From contig NZ_JBDKWG010000104.1 in assembly GCF_040151475.1 (NCBI RefSeq), positions 1-64,000 of the forward strand: a stretch of DNA of 64,000 nucleotides. Reading direction: 5' to 3'. Source of the DNA: CAXBNB01 sp040151475. Lineage in GTDB: Bacteria > Bacteroidota > Bacteroidia > Cytophagales > Cyclobacteriaceae. The notes under the pieces were generated by a model. It had not been told where the DNA came from. It ran no database searches and was given only the letters and a program-made list of their open reading frames with translations. Each line of letters begins with the position of its first letter. Positions within the stretch are counted from its first letter, which is position 1. Shown one piece after another: positions 8,996 to 18,816 of this stretch. Made by a program: the position numbers and the translations under genes.

Positions 8996-9892
8996 TTGAG
9001 TACGGTACTACAAACAAATAATCTCACGAAACAATACGGAAGCTTAACTGCTGTCCACTCTCTTGACTTATCAATAGAAGAAGGCCAGATTTTTGGTTTA
9101 CTTGGGCCAAATGGTAGTGGAAAAACAACCACTCTGGGCATGATCCTAGGCGTAACCAACGCCACATCAGGTTCTTTCAACTGGTATGGCCAAATTCCCA
9201 GCCCTGAAGCACGAAAGAAAGTCGGGGCTATATTGGAAAAACCCTGCTTTTATCCTTATTTGTCTGCAAAAAAGAACCTACAAATCGTAGCAAAAATCAA
9301 AGGAGTAACGGAGGACAGAATAGCCGAAGTACTTCAGGAAGTAGGTCTCTTTGACCGAATGGATGACACTTTCGAAACCTATTCATTGGGCATGAAACAG
9401 CGACTGGCGATTGCTTCTGCTCTTTTGGCCAATCCTCCGGTACTCATACTCGACGAACCAACCAATGGACTGGATCCTCAGGGTATTGTAGAGATCAGAG
9501 AAATAATACAAAAAATAGCTGCTTCAGGAAAAACCATCATTCTGGCGAGTCATCTACTAGATGAAGTGCAAAAAGTATGTACTCATTTTGCTGTACTTAA
9601 TAAAGGCAAAAAGCTATTTCAAGGCAGTGTGAAAGATGCTATTTCCGGACAAACGATCATAGAAGTAGGTTCCTCAAATATGAATATGCTAAAAGCTGCA
9701 TTAGAAAACCTTAGTGGACTGAAAAGTATGGTATTGAATGGATCACATTACCGTCTGGAAGTAGAGCCGGAGGTGACCATGGAATACATCAGTAAAACTT
9801 TAATGGCACAGGGAATAACACCGACTCATTTGAACAAAAATGAAGGTTCTCTGGAACAAGAATTCATGAAAATACTCAACCAGCATGCTTAG
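8996..9892 (+). CDS. ABC transporter ATP-binding protein
   Basis: This is a 298-residue ABC-2 type ATPase. It shows Walker A GPNGSGKTTT near residue 39, the signature YSLGMKQRL near 130, Walker B LILDEPTNGLDP near 150, and the switch histidine in ILASHLLDEV. The C-terminal extension is typical of the CcmA/NatA group. The start is TTG at 8996 (MSTVLQTNNLTKQYG); no in-frame ATG precedes the nucleotide-binding fold. Its stop overlaps the start of the permease gene by 8 bp, so the two are translationally coupled and form one exporter or a stress-response transporter. The substrate is not evident. Confidence 0.9.
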   Translation: MSTVLQTNNLTKQYGSLTAVHSLDLSIEEGQIFGLLGPNGSGKTTTLGMILGVTNATSGSFNWYGQIPSPEARKKVGAILEKPCFYPYLSAKKNLQIVAKIKGVTEDRIAEVLQEVGLFDRMDDTFETYSLGMKQRLAIASALLANPPVLILDEPTNGLDPQGIVEIREIIQKIAASGKTIILASHLLDEVQKVCTHFAVLNKGKKLFQGSVKDAISGQTIIEVGSSNMNMLKAALENLSGLKSMVLNGSHYRLEVEPEVTMEYISKTLMAQGITPTHLNKNEGSLEQEFMKILNQHA

Positions 9893-10685
9893 GTTATTTC
9901 AAATAGAATGGATCAAGGTTAAATCCAACAGGTCTTTTTGGGCGTTGCTTCTTTTATATATCCTGGGGGTTTATGTATTGTGCTCCATAGGCACAGGTCT
10001 TATGAATATGACAAGTAGCGTGAATGGACAACAGACAATGGATTTGTCAACCATGAATATGTATAATTTTCCCAATACATGGCACAATCTTACTTATATA
10101 GCGTCATACCTGAAAATATTTCTGAGTATCACCATGATTGTAGGTATATCAAATGAAGTGCAACATAAAACATTACGGCAAAACATCATTGACGGAATGA
10201 GTAAAGTTGAATTCATTATCTCAAAGGTCATTAATGCATTTTTCCTTGCCACAATCGCTACACTTTTCATTGTTGCTATAGGAGTTTATTTTGGGAACAC
10301 CTATGCCGACAACATGGCGTGGGAAGTCGTGAGTCAAAGACTTGATTTTGTTGGCGCTTTTTTCCTGCAAACTTTCACTTTTCTGGTTTTTTCCCTCTTC
10401 ATAGGATTACTGGTTAAATCCTCAGGACTTGCTATCGTATTTACTATCGCCTATAGCTTTTTTATAGAAACTTTTTTTACGTGGATATTTTTAGATTCTG
10501 ACGGTATATTAGCGGCCGCTTTACCAATGAATGCACTAGACAACCTGATTCAATTTCCTGTGAGCCTTTCACCTACTACCGAAGTACAAAATACAGTCGG
10601 GCTGAAGGAAATATTGATTTGCTTTATCTGGTTGGTTGTGGATATTGGGTTGTCATATCTTGCACTGTGTAAAAAGGATTTGTAA
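9885..10685 (+). CDS. ABC-2 type transporter permease
   Basis: The 266-residue protein has about six hydrophobic segments. The first is SFWALLLLYILGVYVLCSIG and the last is ILICFIWLVVDIGLSYLALC. A large extracytoplasmic loop follows the first segment. The block EVQHKTLRQNIIDGMSKVEF is the cytoplasmic coupling region typical of ABC-2 permeases. It overlaps the ATPase gene by 8 bp and forms the membrane half of that transporter. The operon ends here; the next gene converges from the opposite strand 20 bp away. Confidence 0.85.
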   Translation: MLRLFQIEWIKVKSNRSFWALLLLYILGVYVLCSIGTGLMNMTSSVNGQQTMDLSTMNMYNFPNTWHNLTYIASYLKIFLSITMIVGISNEVQHKTLRQNIIDGMSKVEFIISKVINAFFLATIATLFIVAIGVYFGNTYADNMAWEVVSQRLDFVGAFFLQTFTFLVFSLFIGLLVKSSGLAIVFTIAYSFFIETFFTWIFLDSDGILAAALPMNALDNLIQFPVSLSPTTEVQNTVGLKEILICFIWLVVDIGLSYLALCKKDL

Positions 10686-10704
10686 TACTTTTATTACTAT
10701 TGAC

Positions 10705-11760
10705 CTACAACCCTGCCTCTTTTCTAATTCTTTTGACCAGTTCGGGAGGGACAGTAGATTTCTTTGATTCATAAACTGGCTGTACTCTATCTACAAACTT
10801 CAATATATTTTCCTGACTAAGGTCAGTGATCACTCCATCCTGTTCTTTAATGATGCGAAATGCTTCCTGAACGGCTTCATCCCACAATCGGTTGTATTCC
10901 GCTTTAATTTCATTTGGAACGGTGACTATTAATTCATGCAAATCAGGGTATTCTACCTTCACCCGATCCAACCATTTTTTATTGGCTACCAGTACGTGCT
11001 GATTGGCAAAGTGTCGGGTAAGTGAATAATACTTTACTGCCTCATTATGGGCAGTTGAAACATATACATTTGGGTTGTTTTCAGCACCGTCCACTACTCC
11101 CGTTTTCAAAGAAGTAAATACCTCTGAGGCGGACAATGGCGTAGCACTTGCTCCCATGGCATTCAACGCCTCTATCATTACGGGACTTTCCATCACTCTA
11201 ATCTTCATGCCTTGCAGGTCTTCAGGAGAATTGATCACCTTATTCGCATAAATATTCCTGAATCCACATGAATAAAAGCCAAGACCTTGCAGTTTGTTTT
11301 TAGAAAGACCATCCAAAAGTTCTTTCCCAATAGCACCATTCAACACCTTTTGATGATGCCCTTCATCGATAAATATATAAGGCATGTCAAAAGTATCAAA
11401 AGTGGGATCAAGTGTAGTTACAACCGATGAAGTCACCTGCACCATTTCAATAATACCCAGATAACATGTTTCTAGTAACTGCCTTTCATTTCCCAACACT
11501 CCAGCTCCATAAAACATTACCTTGATTCGTCCATTCGAACGCCTTTCCAGTTCATTCCTGACCAAGTTGGACACCTCCCAAACCCTGCTTGCTTCATTTG
11601 GCTGAAGCGCCATCCGAAAGACTAAATCTGGTTTTTTAAGCCCACTCTTTGAGTCATTCTCAGAGCAAGCTGCGAAGAGTATAATCAAAAAACCTAAACA
11701 CAGTATCTTTAGAATACTTCCCATTCGAGGTATATTTTGATTTCTATCACGTTCGGTCAT
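10705..11760 (-). CDS. dctP: TRAP transporter substrate-binding protein (DctP family)
   Basis: This is the extracytoplasmic solute receptor of a TRAP transporter, about 351 residues. After a lipoprotein signal (IILFAAC) it shows the DctP pattern: the KVMFYGAGVLGNERQLLE region, DMPYIF, and the conserved arginine-containing LQGMKIRVMESPVM that binds substrate carboxylates. GVVDGAENNP follows. I prefer the start at 11760, preceded by GAGGGAGCAAAA, which overlaps the aldo/keto reductase stop by 14 bp; starts at 11784 or 11724 are possible. With 12815-14661 it forms a complete sodium-driven importer. Substrates of this family are usually organic acids, including sugar acids. Confidence 0.9.
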   Translation of the reverse strand: MTERDRNQNIPRMGSILKILCLGFLIILFAACSENDSKSGLKKPDLVFRMALQPNEASRVWEVSNLVRNELERRSNGRIKVMFYGAGVLGNERQLLETCYLGIIEMVQVTSSVVTTLDPTFDTFDMPYIFIDEGHHQKVLNGAIGKELLDGLSKNKLQGLGFYSCGFRNIYANKVINSPEDLQGMKIRVMESPVMIEALNAMGASATPLSASEVFTSLKTGVVDGAENNPNVYVSTAHNEAVKYYSLTRHFANQHVLVANKKWLDRVKVEYPDLHELIVTVPNEIKAEYNRLWDEAVQEAFRIIKEQDGVITDLSQENILKFVDRVQPVYESKKSTVPPELVKRIRKEAGL

Positions 11761-12796
11761 TTTTTGCTCCCTCATAGTAGTCAAGTTTTCCTCCCATCTT
11801 GTCCTTTAGTGTGTTTGTTGCCAAATTAAGATCAGTAATGATTTGCTGATCCAATGGTTCATTGATTGCTTTGATATTGGCTTCCAGCCTTTTCACACTT
11901 CGAACTCCTACCAGGGAAGTGGAAATCGCTTCATTCACTACTGCCCATTTCAACGCCAGGTCAGGCATGCTAATTCCAACTTCCTTTGATATTTTTCTGA
12001 TAGCATCTAATGCTGCCTGTGTTTCCCTTTCAAACCCATTTTCGCCATGACGGCTTAATTTATTTTTTCTATCGTCAAAATGCCGTGTTCTTCTCATCAG
12101 CATGGGAATGTCGTCAATGGTTGGATATAAGTCTGCCAGAATTCCTTGCAACAAACTCATGTAACCAATCACGCCAATTCCTTTTTCCTTGCAGTAAGGC
12201 AGTATTTCATATTCTGGAGCTCTACACAGTAAATTATAAGGCAATTCATTGATCACAATGGAATCATTTTCTGGAAAAGCCTCCAAACGATCGGCACTGT
12301 GGTTGCTTACCCCTATATACCTTATTTTCCCTTCTTTTTGTAAAGTCAATAATCCTTCCATAGCCTCCTCTAAAGAAGGGGGATTGTTAATGATTGCTTC
12401 GTCATTGGTATAGTGCCGAATAGAATGCGGATGAATCGGCCAATGCACCATGTAAATATCAATGTAGTCTGTGTTCAACCTTTTGAGTGAAGCTTCACAG
12501 TGTTGTGCTATTTTGCCGGGGAAACAATTGGACGGAGATATTTTCGTGCCCACAATCAATTTATCCCTGGATAAATCTTTAATTGCCAATCCTAAAGAGG
12601 TTTCACTTCTTCCTTCGTTATATACTTCGGCCGAATCAAAATAATTGACCCCAAGATCGGCAGCAGCATGAACTACTTTGTTTACTTCCTTTTGGTCATG
12701 ATTGCCTCCCCAGTAGTCTCCTCCTCCAAAAGCCCAACAGCCCAACCCAAAAAGTGACAACTCTATATCCGTCTTATCTATTTTTCTATACTTCAT
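11747..12796 (-). CDS. Aldo/keto reductase
   Basis: This 349-residue NAD(P)H-dependent AKR has a TIM-barrel fold. It has FGLGCWAFGGG near the start and the catalytic aspartate and tyrosine in NYFDSAEVYNEGRSE. The lysine follows in LIVGTKIS, and the DIYMVHWPIHPH strand and a C-terminal cofactor region (ISTSLVGVRSVKRLEANI) complete the set. It resembles the YajO/YdhF-type reductases found in sugar-utilisation clusters. It lies 18 bp after the TRAP large permease and overlaps dctP, so it is part of the same operon and probably reduces or oxidises an imported sugar-like compound in the cytoplasm. Confidence 0.88.
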   Translation of the reverse strand: MKYRKIDKTDIELSLFGLGCWAFGGGDYWGGNHDQKEVNKVVHAAADLGVNYFDSAEVYNEGRSETSLGLAIKDLSRDKLIVGTKISPSNCFPGKIAQHCEASLKRLNTDYIDIYMVHWPIHPHSIRHYTNDEAIINNPPSLEEAMEGLLTLQKEGKIRYIGVSNHSADRLEAFPENDSIVINELPYNLLCRAPEYEILPYCKEKGIGVIGYMSLLQGILADLYPTIDDIPMLMRRTRHFDDRKNKLSRHGENGFERETQAALDAIRKISKEVGISMPDLALKWAVVNEAISTSLVGVRSVKRLEANIKAINEPLDQQIITDLNLATNTLKDKMGGKLDYYEGAKNDRT

Positions 12797-12814
12797 GTTA
12801 ACTTATAACAATAC

Positions 12815-14164
12815 TTATTTTATAAAACTTGGTAACCAGGTGGTGAGAACCGGAACGAAAATAATCAATACCTGCACCAGAATCATTACCCAAAGAAATT
12901 TCAAAATATAGGGAATTAATGATGCCATTTTTACATTTCCCACACCACTTGCTACAAACAAAGTGGTGCCTACTGGTGGTGTTACCAAACCTATTACCAG
13001 ATTAGTAACAACCATTACCCCAAAGTGGTAGTTGTCCATGCCCAACTGCTGACCGATAGGAAATACTATTGGAGCCAAAATGATAATAGCCGGACCAGCG
13101 TCTAGGAACATACCTATTATGAGCAGTGCAATATTCAATGCAATCAAGACTGCATACTTCTTAACTTCAAATGCCTGAACATCCGTAAGCAGATGTTGGA
13201 AAGGAGCAACCAGATCTTTTGAGCCATTAAGCAGCCCACTGGTAATTGCTTCAGGTAAAAAAGCCACAGAAAGTACCCAACCAAAAAGTCCTGATGCGCT
13301 GATCAAAAAAGTAAGTGAAGCCGTAGTTTTAGCCGCTCCGACAAATATTTTTGGCAGGTCTCTGACCTTCAATTGTCTATACACAAAGAAGCCAATAAAT
13401 AATGCATAGACAACCGCCACAGCCGAAGCTTCTGTTGCTGTAAAAATCCCCTTGGTTACTCCCGGAATGCCTAGTATTCCAAAGAAAATAATACAAACCA
13501 GAATGACCGCCCAAACTGATTCCTTCAAACTGGAAAATAAGTGCCCCAAAAATTCGCCAGTTTGCTTCAGCTTCAAATTTCTTTTTCTTGCATATAAAAA
13601 GCTTACGGCTATTAATCCCGTTCCTATTAGTAAACCGGGAATTACACCAGCCATAAAGATTTTTTCAACCGACATACCCGTAATGGCAGCATAAAAGAGC
13701 AACACCATACTAGGAGGTATTAAAGCACCTGTGGTGCCAGAACATGCCGCCAATGCCGTAGCAAAAGACCGTTCATACCCTTCCTTTTCCATGGCGGGAA
13801 TCATTACGCCTCCAATGGCTGCACATGTGGCACTTGATGAACCTGAAATTGCTCCAAAAAACATAGAGGCGTTCGTAGTAACCATTGCCAATCCTCCTGG
13901 CATTTGTCCCATCATGGCCTGACAAAGATTGATTACCTTCTGAGAAAGACCTCCTTTATTCATTAGATCGCCTGCCAATATGAAAAATGGGACTGCAACC
14001 ATTGGGTACAATGAATTCATATTCCTTGACAATTCCAGAGCCATCATCAATGGATTTACATCTGCATAAAGCAATGCGGCTAAAGAAGATACCAGCATGC
14101 AAAAAACAACGGGAACGTCTAACACCAGCAATACAAAAAAGGTAATCAATAAGATATAGGTCAT
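12815..14164 (-). CDS. dctM: TRAP transporter large permease (DctM)
   Basis: This 449-residue polytopic protein is hydrophobic over most of its length (about 12 segments). It carries DctM family hallmarks: VPFFILAGDLMNKGG, the small-residue-rich GAISGSSSATCAAIGGVMIPAM, ACSGTTGALIPPS, and late GLVTPPVGTTLFV. It is the ion-coupled transport subunit in the inner membrane. The small permease ends 2 bp upstream, and the aldo/keto reductase follows. TRAP systems are scarcer in Bacteroidota than in Proteobacteria, so the operon may have been acquired. Confidence 0.92.
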   Translation of the reverse strand: MTYILLITFFVLLVLDVPVVFCMLVSSLAALLYADVNPLMMALELSRNMNSLYPMVAVPFFILAGDLMNKGGLSQKVINLCQAMMGQMPGGLAMVTTNASMFFGAISGSSSATCAAIGGVMIPAMEKEGYERSFATALAACSGTTGALIPPSMVLLFYAAITGMSVEKIFMAGVIPGLLIGTGLIAVSFLYARKRNLKLKQTGEFLGHLFSSLKESVWAVILVCIIFFGILGIPGVTKGIFTATEASAVAVVYALFIGFFVYRQLKVRDLPKIFVGAAKTTASLTFLISASGLFGWVLSVAFLPEAITSGLLNGSKDLVAPFQHLLTDVQAFEVKKYAVLIALNIALLIIGMFLDAGPAIIILAPIVFPIGQQLGMDNYHFGVMVVTNLVIGLVTPPVGTTLFVASGVGNVKMASLIPYILKFLWVMILVQVLIIFVPVLTTWLPSFIK

Positions 14165-14166
14165 GT

Positions 14167-14661
14167 TCAGATTTTATCGGCTATATCCATATAAAGTACA
14201 GGATTTTTCAGATTGGCTATGAAGTTTCTAATCGCATAAAGAAGAAGAAAAATCATACTAACTGGAGTAACTCCATATACAAAAGCTCTGTTTATTCCGG
14301 TAGAAGGCATAATCCAGTCTGTTATTTCCAATGTCACTTCCACAGACCAATACAATAAAAGAGATGAAATAAGAATGATGACAAGCCACCGAAAACCCAA
14401 AAAATAAGGCAACCATCGATGTGGCATTTTTTGAATCAAAAAATCAAACGTGTAGTGTGAGTTATCTTTCATGACATAAGCAGCTCCAAAAAAGGTAAGG
14501 TAAGTGAGTAAAATTTTAGCGACCTCCTCACCCCATGATATAGAACTGCCCAGAATAAAACGACCAAATACGTTGGATGCAACAATGAGTACCATAGAGA
14601 ATAACACCACAAAAAGAATTCCCTCTAATGAGCGATCCAGTATTCTGAAAAGTTGTTTCAT
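14167..14661 (-). CDS. dctQ: TRAP transporter small permease (DctQ)
   Basis: The 164-residue protein has four predicted membrane helices, as in DctQ. The family motif region FGRFILGSSISWGEEVAKIL lies near residue 30, followed by LTYLTFFGAAYVMKDNSHY. It pairs with the large permease, whose gene starts 2 bp downstream. The periplasmic hydrolase gene lies 44 bp upstream in the same operon. Confidence 0.9.
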   Translation of the reverse strand: MKQLFRILDRSLEGILFVVLFSMVLIVASNVFGRFILGSSISWGEEVAKILLTYLTFFGAAYVMKDNSHYTFDFLIQKMPHRWLPYFLGFRWLVIILISSLLLYWSVEVTLEITDWIMPSTGINRAFVYGVTPVSMIFLLLYAIRNFIANLKNPVLYMDIADKI

Positions 14662-14705
14662 ATATCAGTCAGGTTCTATCTACTTTAGAAGTATCCCTTT
14701 ATAAT

Positions 14706-15584
14706 TTATTTCCAATTTTTCATCAAATCATCAGACAAAACCGAAGAAGCCCAGTATTTCTCGATGTGCTCTATTACTTTTTGAGTTCCTTCTTTATGGC
14801 TGACAAAAGGCGACATTTCATGATTGTACATCGCATCTGTAAGGTCACGTGCAAGAGTAACATTCAATCCGGCAGTTACTTGTGAGCGAACACCAAATGA
14901 TCTGCCCAATACACACATATTGGCATGGACACCACATAAGATTACATTCTTGATGCCTTTTTGTTCAAAGTAGCTCAGTATCTCTTGCCCATTATCAGAT
15001 ATTCCATCTTGCTCGTCTATGTTGATGGTACTGATTTGTTTAGACCAAGCCTTTCTATTTTGACACTTTGGAAAATCATCACATCCTCCATCGCTATCAT
15101 CGATTGGTAGTGGTGCCTCTTTGAGTGAATCCAGATGATACCAACCCGGAATTTCCTTTGCCCAGGTGGCAATGGAGACATTTTTCAACCTTTCTCTTTG
15201 CGGTGTGCCTTCATAATACTCTATTACGTCGCTAGGGGCATGAATAATAGTAACCCCATTCTGACGCGCTAATGTGATCATTTTATTGATCTTTGGAGCC
15301 ATCTGACCAACTCGCTGTGTCGCACCTTTGCACCAGTGCTCATCCCACATGTCACATATCACTATTGCGGTCTCGGTGGCTTTCCATTCCTCTTTAGTTT
15401 CTACGGCTTTCCAATCATCACCCGATTCTACTCTAGTCAAACCAGTAAATTGGATCAGTGGATTTGTTTTAGTTTCAGTATCTTTTTTAGAACTACAACT
15501 AGCTATAAGAGCGAATACCGATAACATGGTTCCGTACAATAAATATTGAATGGAATCCTTGACATTTTCGTTGATTGATTTCAT
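14706..15584 (-). CDS. Exported isochorismatase-like cysteine hydrolase (lipoprotein)
   Basis: This 292-residue member of the isochorismatase superfamily has a lipoprotein signal (LIASC near residue 30), so it should act outside the cytoplasm. The family's catalytic triad can be placed: aspartate in VICDMWDEHWC, lysine in AWSKQIST, and cysteine in GVHANMCVLG. It shares with the first part of the 17120-18757 product an unusual insert with paired cysteines (GGC-D-x-PKC) before the lysine. Most relatives are cytoplasmic amidases or hydrolases, so export is notable. In the operon it lies between the Gfo/Idh/MocA gene and the TRAP permeases. The substrate may be a C-N bonded precursor of the imported compound. 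Confidence 0.82.
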   Translation of the reverse strand: MKSINENVKDSIQYLLYGTMLSVFALIASCSSKKDTETKTNPLIQFTGLTRVESGDDWKAVETKEEWKATETAIVICDMWDEHWCKGATQRVGQMAPKINKMITLARQNGVTIIHAPSDVIEYYEGTPQRERLKNVSIATWAKEIPGWYHLDSLKEAPLPIDDSDGGCDDFPKCQNRKAWSKQISTINIDEQDGISDNGQEILSYFEQKGIKNVILCGVHANMCVLGRSFGVRSQVTAGLNVTLARDLTDAMYNHEMSPFVSHKEGTQKVIEHIEKYWASSVLSDDLMKNWK

Positions 15585-15759
15585 TTTAATATGGATTAAG
15601 ATCTATAATATTTAATTCAATGATAACACCACTTCCAAAATACATTTTAATTGAACGGATTTCAAATTTCCCGAACAACAGACACCTTGATGTTTTCAAA
15701 AACATTCTTTGCAGTCGTAACACAAGTACCGATCAATTCCACTTTGCTATTAAAATGAA

Positions 15760-17118
15760 TTATACCTGCTCTGGTATCTTATAATTTTCTCGGTATTCTG
15801 TTTTTAGTAGTTGGTTTGCATCCTCATTTCCCACAAACCTTTCCTTTTCTCCATCGAAATACAACTGCTTATTTCCCACTCTGTAGGCAATATTTCCAAG
15901 GTGTATCAAGGTGGCGCTTTTATGCCCTTCCTCCACACTTCCATTTGGTTGCTTTCTAGATCTTAAGGATGATATGAAATCTTGTTGATGATATGTATCT
16001 GGTACTATTCCATACTCTTGTGCGAGTACTTGTCCATCTTCACCAAAGACTTGCCAGCCTCCACCATGACGACCTAAATACATCATGCCTTCTGTGCCAT
16101 AAATCTCTGTCCTGGTAGCATTTTGTCTCCAATCCGGAAATTGCGAATCACTTTCACGAATAGCTATAGGAGTCTTTTTAATGTAATTGGTTGCATTTCC
16201 ACTTTCGCAGGTCATGGCATAGTCTCCAAAATCGAAAGTCATGGTTTGAAATTCAGGAGTTTCTCTCTCTGAACCCCATGCATTATTTCCTCCCCAACCA
16301 CAAACTGATTTGGGATGTCCCGGATCACCCAGAACCATACGAGCCAAATCCAATACATGGCTGGCATCATCGGCCAAAGTACCTCCGCTGTAAGCCCAAA
16401 AACTACCCCATCCTCCCCGTTCTTCCATGTCGTGAATGCCAGGATTGTAAGGACGATATGGCGCATGACCCAACCAACCATCCCAATCCAGACCTTTTGG
16501 AATCTCTGCGTCGGGCTGTGCAGTCCATTTTCCTCCACCCAACATATTGTATGATTTCACATGCACTATTTTACCGAGCTTGCCACTTTGGATATATTCT
16601 CTGGCCGAAAAGCCATAAGGAGCACTTCTGTTTTGAAAACCAATCTGTACGATCTTATCGTATTTGGCTGCCGCCTCTACCATTTTTCTCCCTTCCCAAA
16701 TATTGATGGTAGGATTCTTTTCTACATAGACATCTTTGCCTGCCTGACAAGCCCAAACGGTAGCCAATGCATGCCAATGCTCAGGAGTTGATATCCAAAC
16801 AGCATCTATATCCTTGTCATCAAAGACCTCTTTCATATTGCGGACATGAGCTGGCTTGTAGCCCAGTTCTTTTTCTACACTGTCAATCGTTTTTGCTGCT
16901 TTAAGGTCGTTTACATCACAAACAGTTTTTATCGTTACATTTTCGTTGACTTTGCAAGTATTGATAATGGTTCCTCTGCCTCTGCCTCCAGATCCAATTA
17001 TTGCCAAAACAATTTTGTCATTTGCTCCTAGACAAGAAGGAGAAATTAGACCTGAAGCACCCAATGTCAATACTCCAGCTCCCGTGAATGATTTTTTTAT
17101 AAAATTTCTTCTTTCCAT
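15760..17118 (-). CDS. Tat-exported Gfo/Idh/MocA oxidoreductase
   Basis: The product of about 452 residues starts with a twin-arginine signal, MERRNFIKKSFTGAGVLTLG. The NAD-binding Rossmann stretch IGSGGRGRGTI follows. The Gfo/Idh/MocA catalytic region contains WISTPEHWHALATVWA and the EKNPTINIWEGRKMVEAA lysine motif. The large C-terminal domain has WDGWLGHAPYRPYNPGIHD and DDASHVLDLARMVLG. Tat-exported members (GFOR-like) carry tightly bound NADP and act in the periplasm on sugars. ATG at 17118 is preferred over the upstream TTG at 17136 because it opens the Tat motif and follows the stop of the previous gene directly. Confidence 0.88.
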   Translation of the reverse strand: MERRNFIKKSFTGAGVLTLGASGLISPSCLGANDKIVLAIIGSGGRGRGTIINTCKVNENVTIKTVCDVNDLKAAKTIDSVEKELGYKPAHVRNMKEVFDDKDIDAVWISTPEHWHALATVWACQAGKDVYVEKNPTINIWEGRKMVEAAAKYDKIVQIGFQNRSAPYGFSAREYIQSGKLGKIVHVKSYNMLGGGKWTAQPDAEIPKGLDWDGWLGHAPYRPYNPGIHDMEERGGWGSFWAYSGGTLADDASHVLDLARMVLGDPGHPKSVCGWGGNNAWGSERETPEFQTMTFDFGDYAMTCESGNATNYIKKTPIAIRESDSQFPDWRQNATRTEIYGTEGMMYLGRHGGGWQVFGEDGQVLAQEYGIVPDTYHQQDFISSLRSRKQPNGSVEEGHKSATLIHLGNIAYRVGNKQLYFDGEKERFVGNEDANQLLKTEYRENYKIPEQV

Positions 17119-17119
17119 T

Positions 17120-18757
17120 TTATTTGGTTTTTTCAAGGTTTAACAGATAGTCAACTGAGTTGAGCATTGCATTCTTAAAGCTTTCTATTTCCCAATCGTC
17201 CCAATGGCCAAGTGAAGTATAAATTGCATTGCCATATTTATTGGTATTCGTCCAAAGAACGGGTTCTGAAGGCTGTCCGGGAATTGTTCCTATCAGTAGC
17301 ACCTGTGCGGTAGCAGATCTCAGAGGACTATTTTGATACAACCAGTTGGGACTTGTAAAACCATCAACTGATACTCCTTTCAACAACGGATGATTGGACA
17401 TGCCGGGCACAATAGACACTACAGTTCCTTCCTTTAAATGTCCATGATGACCCTGATAATTACCTCCTAAAATCTCTTCATCAAATTCAGTCCAATTAGA
17501 CAAGAAATCATCTACTTTTCCAGTAGCGGCCACTATTCCTCCACCTTCACGAGGCACATTTCCTTTAGGATCAAATGCATGACTGGCAGTACGAATACCA
17601 ATTACCGGTTTGCCGCTAGTCACATAGTCTTTGATCAGCTTCATTTTTTCCGGATCCAGTGCCCTGCGCCGGATAAAGAAAACAGCCAGGTCAGCATCGT
17701 TCATTATTTGCAGGTTTTCTATATTGTGTCGTCCTTCACCTTTCATGATGGGTTTTCCCAAAGCAAATTCACAGTTTACATTTTTGGTCAACAACAGCTC
17801 ATGTGCAAATTCCGGTAGTCTTTGGTTGGCTCTGTATTCACTTTCAGCAGTAATGAACGCTACAACAGGCCGCTTATCATTCTTGAATCTAAATTGCTTT
17901 TCATCGGTAAAGTCCGTAGAAACCATGGTTGGACATACATTTTTTTCTATGTACTCATGCATCAGGCTATTTCCTGTAAAATGAGAAACATAAGGAGATG
18001 ATGTAGAATCGTACATAGTATCGGTCATGTCACGCATAAGTGCTACATTCATTCCAAGTCTGACCATGTTGCGCAAACCGAAGGTGCGACCAATCACACA
18101 CATATTAGTATGCACTCCGACAAGTATTACATTCTTGATACCCTTTTTGACAAATAAGCTTCCTACTTCTACACCTGAATCTGAAATCGCATCACCATCC
18201 AGTATGTCTATGGTATCAATTTGTTTTGTCCAAACTGTCTTGTTCACATCTTTACATTTAGGCGTGTCACTACACCCTCCATTAGAAATTTCAAATGGCC
18301 ATTCCTGATCAATTTCACATTCCAATTGCGCTCCATCAGGATTAATTTTTTCTTCAACACTCTTGTATTTGTATTTTTTTGCCAGCTTTCTTCCAGAATG
18401 GTCTTTGTAATAATCCATAGTGCTGCTTGGTGCATGTACAATTAAAGCTCCTTTTGCTCTGGCTATAGATATTACCTTATTTAGATGAGGAGCCATTTCC
18501 GTCACTCTTTTAGTAGCTCCTTCGCACCAGTGCTTGTCCCACATGTCGCATATAATAATAGCTGTCTCATTGCTATTCCATTGCTGGATATCATTTACAA
18601 CCATAAATGATCCTTCATCCAAATCAGAAGGAACTCGCTTTTGCAAGGATATTTTTATTTTTTCTCCTTCATCTTTTGGTTTGGCTTTCAGAATACTTAG
18701 AAAAACAGCATTCAGTAAAACCAAAACTGTAAAACAATTCAATGTCTTAATCATCAT
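17120..18757 (-). CDS. Isochorismatase-like hydrolase fused to a ThuA-like domain, exported
   Basis: The 545-residue fusion begins with a signal peptide (hydrophobic stretch ending near residue 24). Residues ~50-270 are isochorismatase-like, with triad candidates in IICDMWDKHWC, VWTKQIDT and GVHTNMCVIG and the paired-cysteine insert NGGCSDTPKC. Residues ~290-540 resemble ThuA / type-1 glutamine-amidotransferase-like domains (VAFITAESEYRANQRLPEF, DLAVFFIRRRALDPEKM, GKPVIGIRTASHAF, VSIVPGMSNHPLL, PVLWTNTNKYGNAIYTSLGH). It is the first gene of the seven-gene operon running down to dctP. Two operator-like palindromes lie upstream. The fusion implies that the two activities work in sequence on one substrate. 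Confidence 0.82.
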   Translation of the reverse strand: MMIKTLNCFTVLVLLNAVFLSILKAKPKDEGEKIKISLQKRVPSDLDEGSFMVVNDIQQWNSNETAIIICDMWDKHWCEGATKRVTEMAPHLNKVISIARAKGALIVHAPSSTMDYYKDHSGRKLAKKYKYKSVEEKINPDGAQLECEIDQEWPFEISNGGCSDTPKCKDVNKTVWTKQIDTIDILDGDAISDSGVEVGSLFVKKGIKNVILVGVHTNMCVIGRTFGLRNMVRLGMNVALMRDMTDTMYDSTSSPYVSHFTGNSLMHEYIEKNVCPTMVSTDFTDEKQFRFKNDKRPVVAFITAESEYRANQRLPEFAHELLLTKNVNCEFALGKPIMKGEGRHNIENLQIMNDADLAVFFIRRRALDPEKMKLIKDYVTSGKPVIGIRTASHAFDPKGNVPREGGGIVAATGKVDDFLSNWTEFDEEILGGNYQGHHGHLKEGTVVSIVPGMSNHPLLKGVSVDGFTSPNWLYQNSPLRSATAQVLLIGTIPGQPSEPVLWTNTNKYGNAIYTSLGHWDDWEIESFKNAMLNSVDYLLNLEKTK

Positions 18758-18816
18758 ATTTTAATAGTTATAGTTCATAATATATCACTCAGCAGGTGAT
18801 ACAGTGGCAGAAAATA

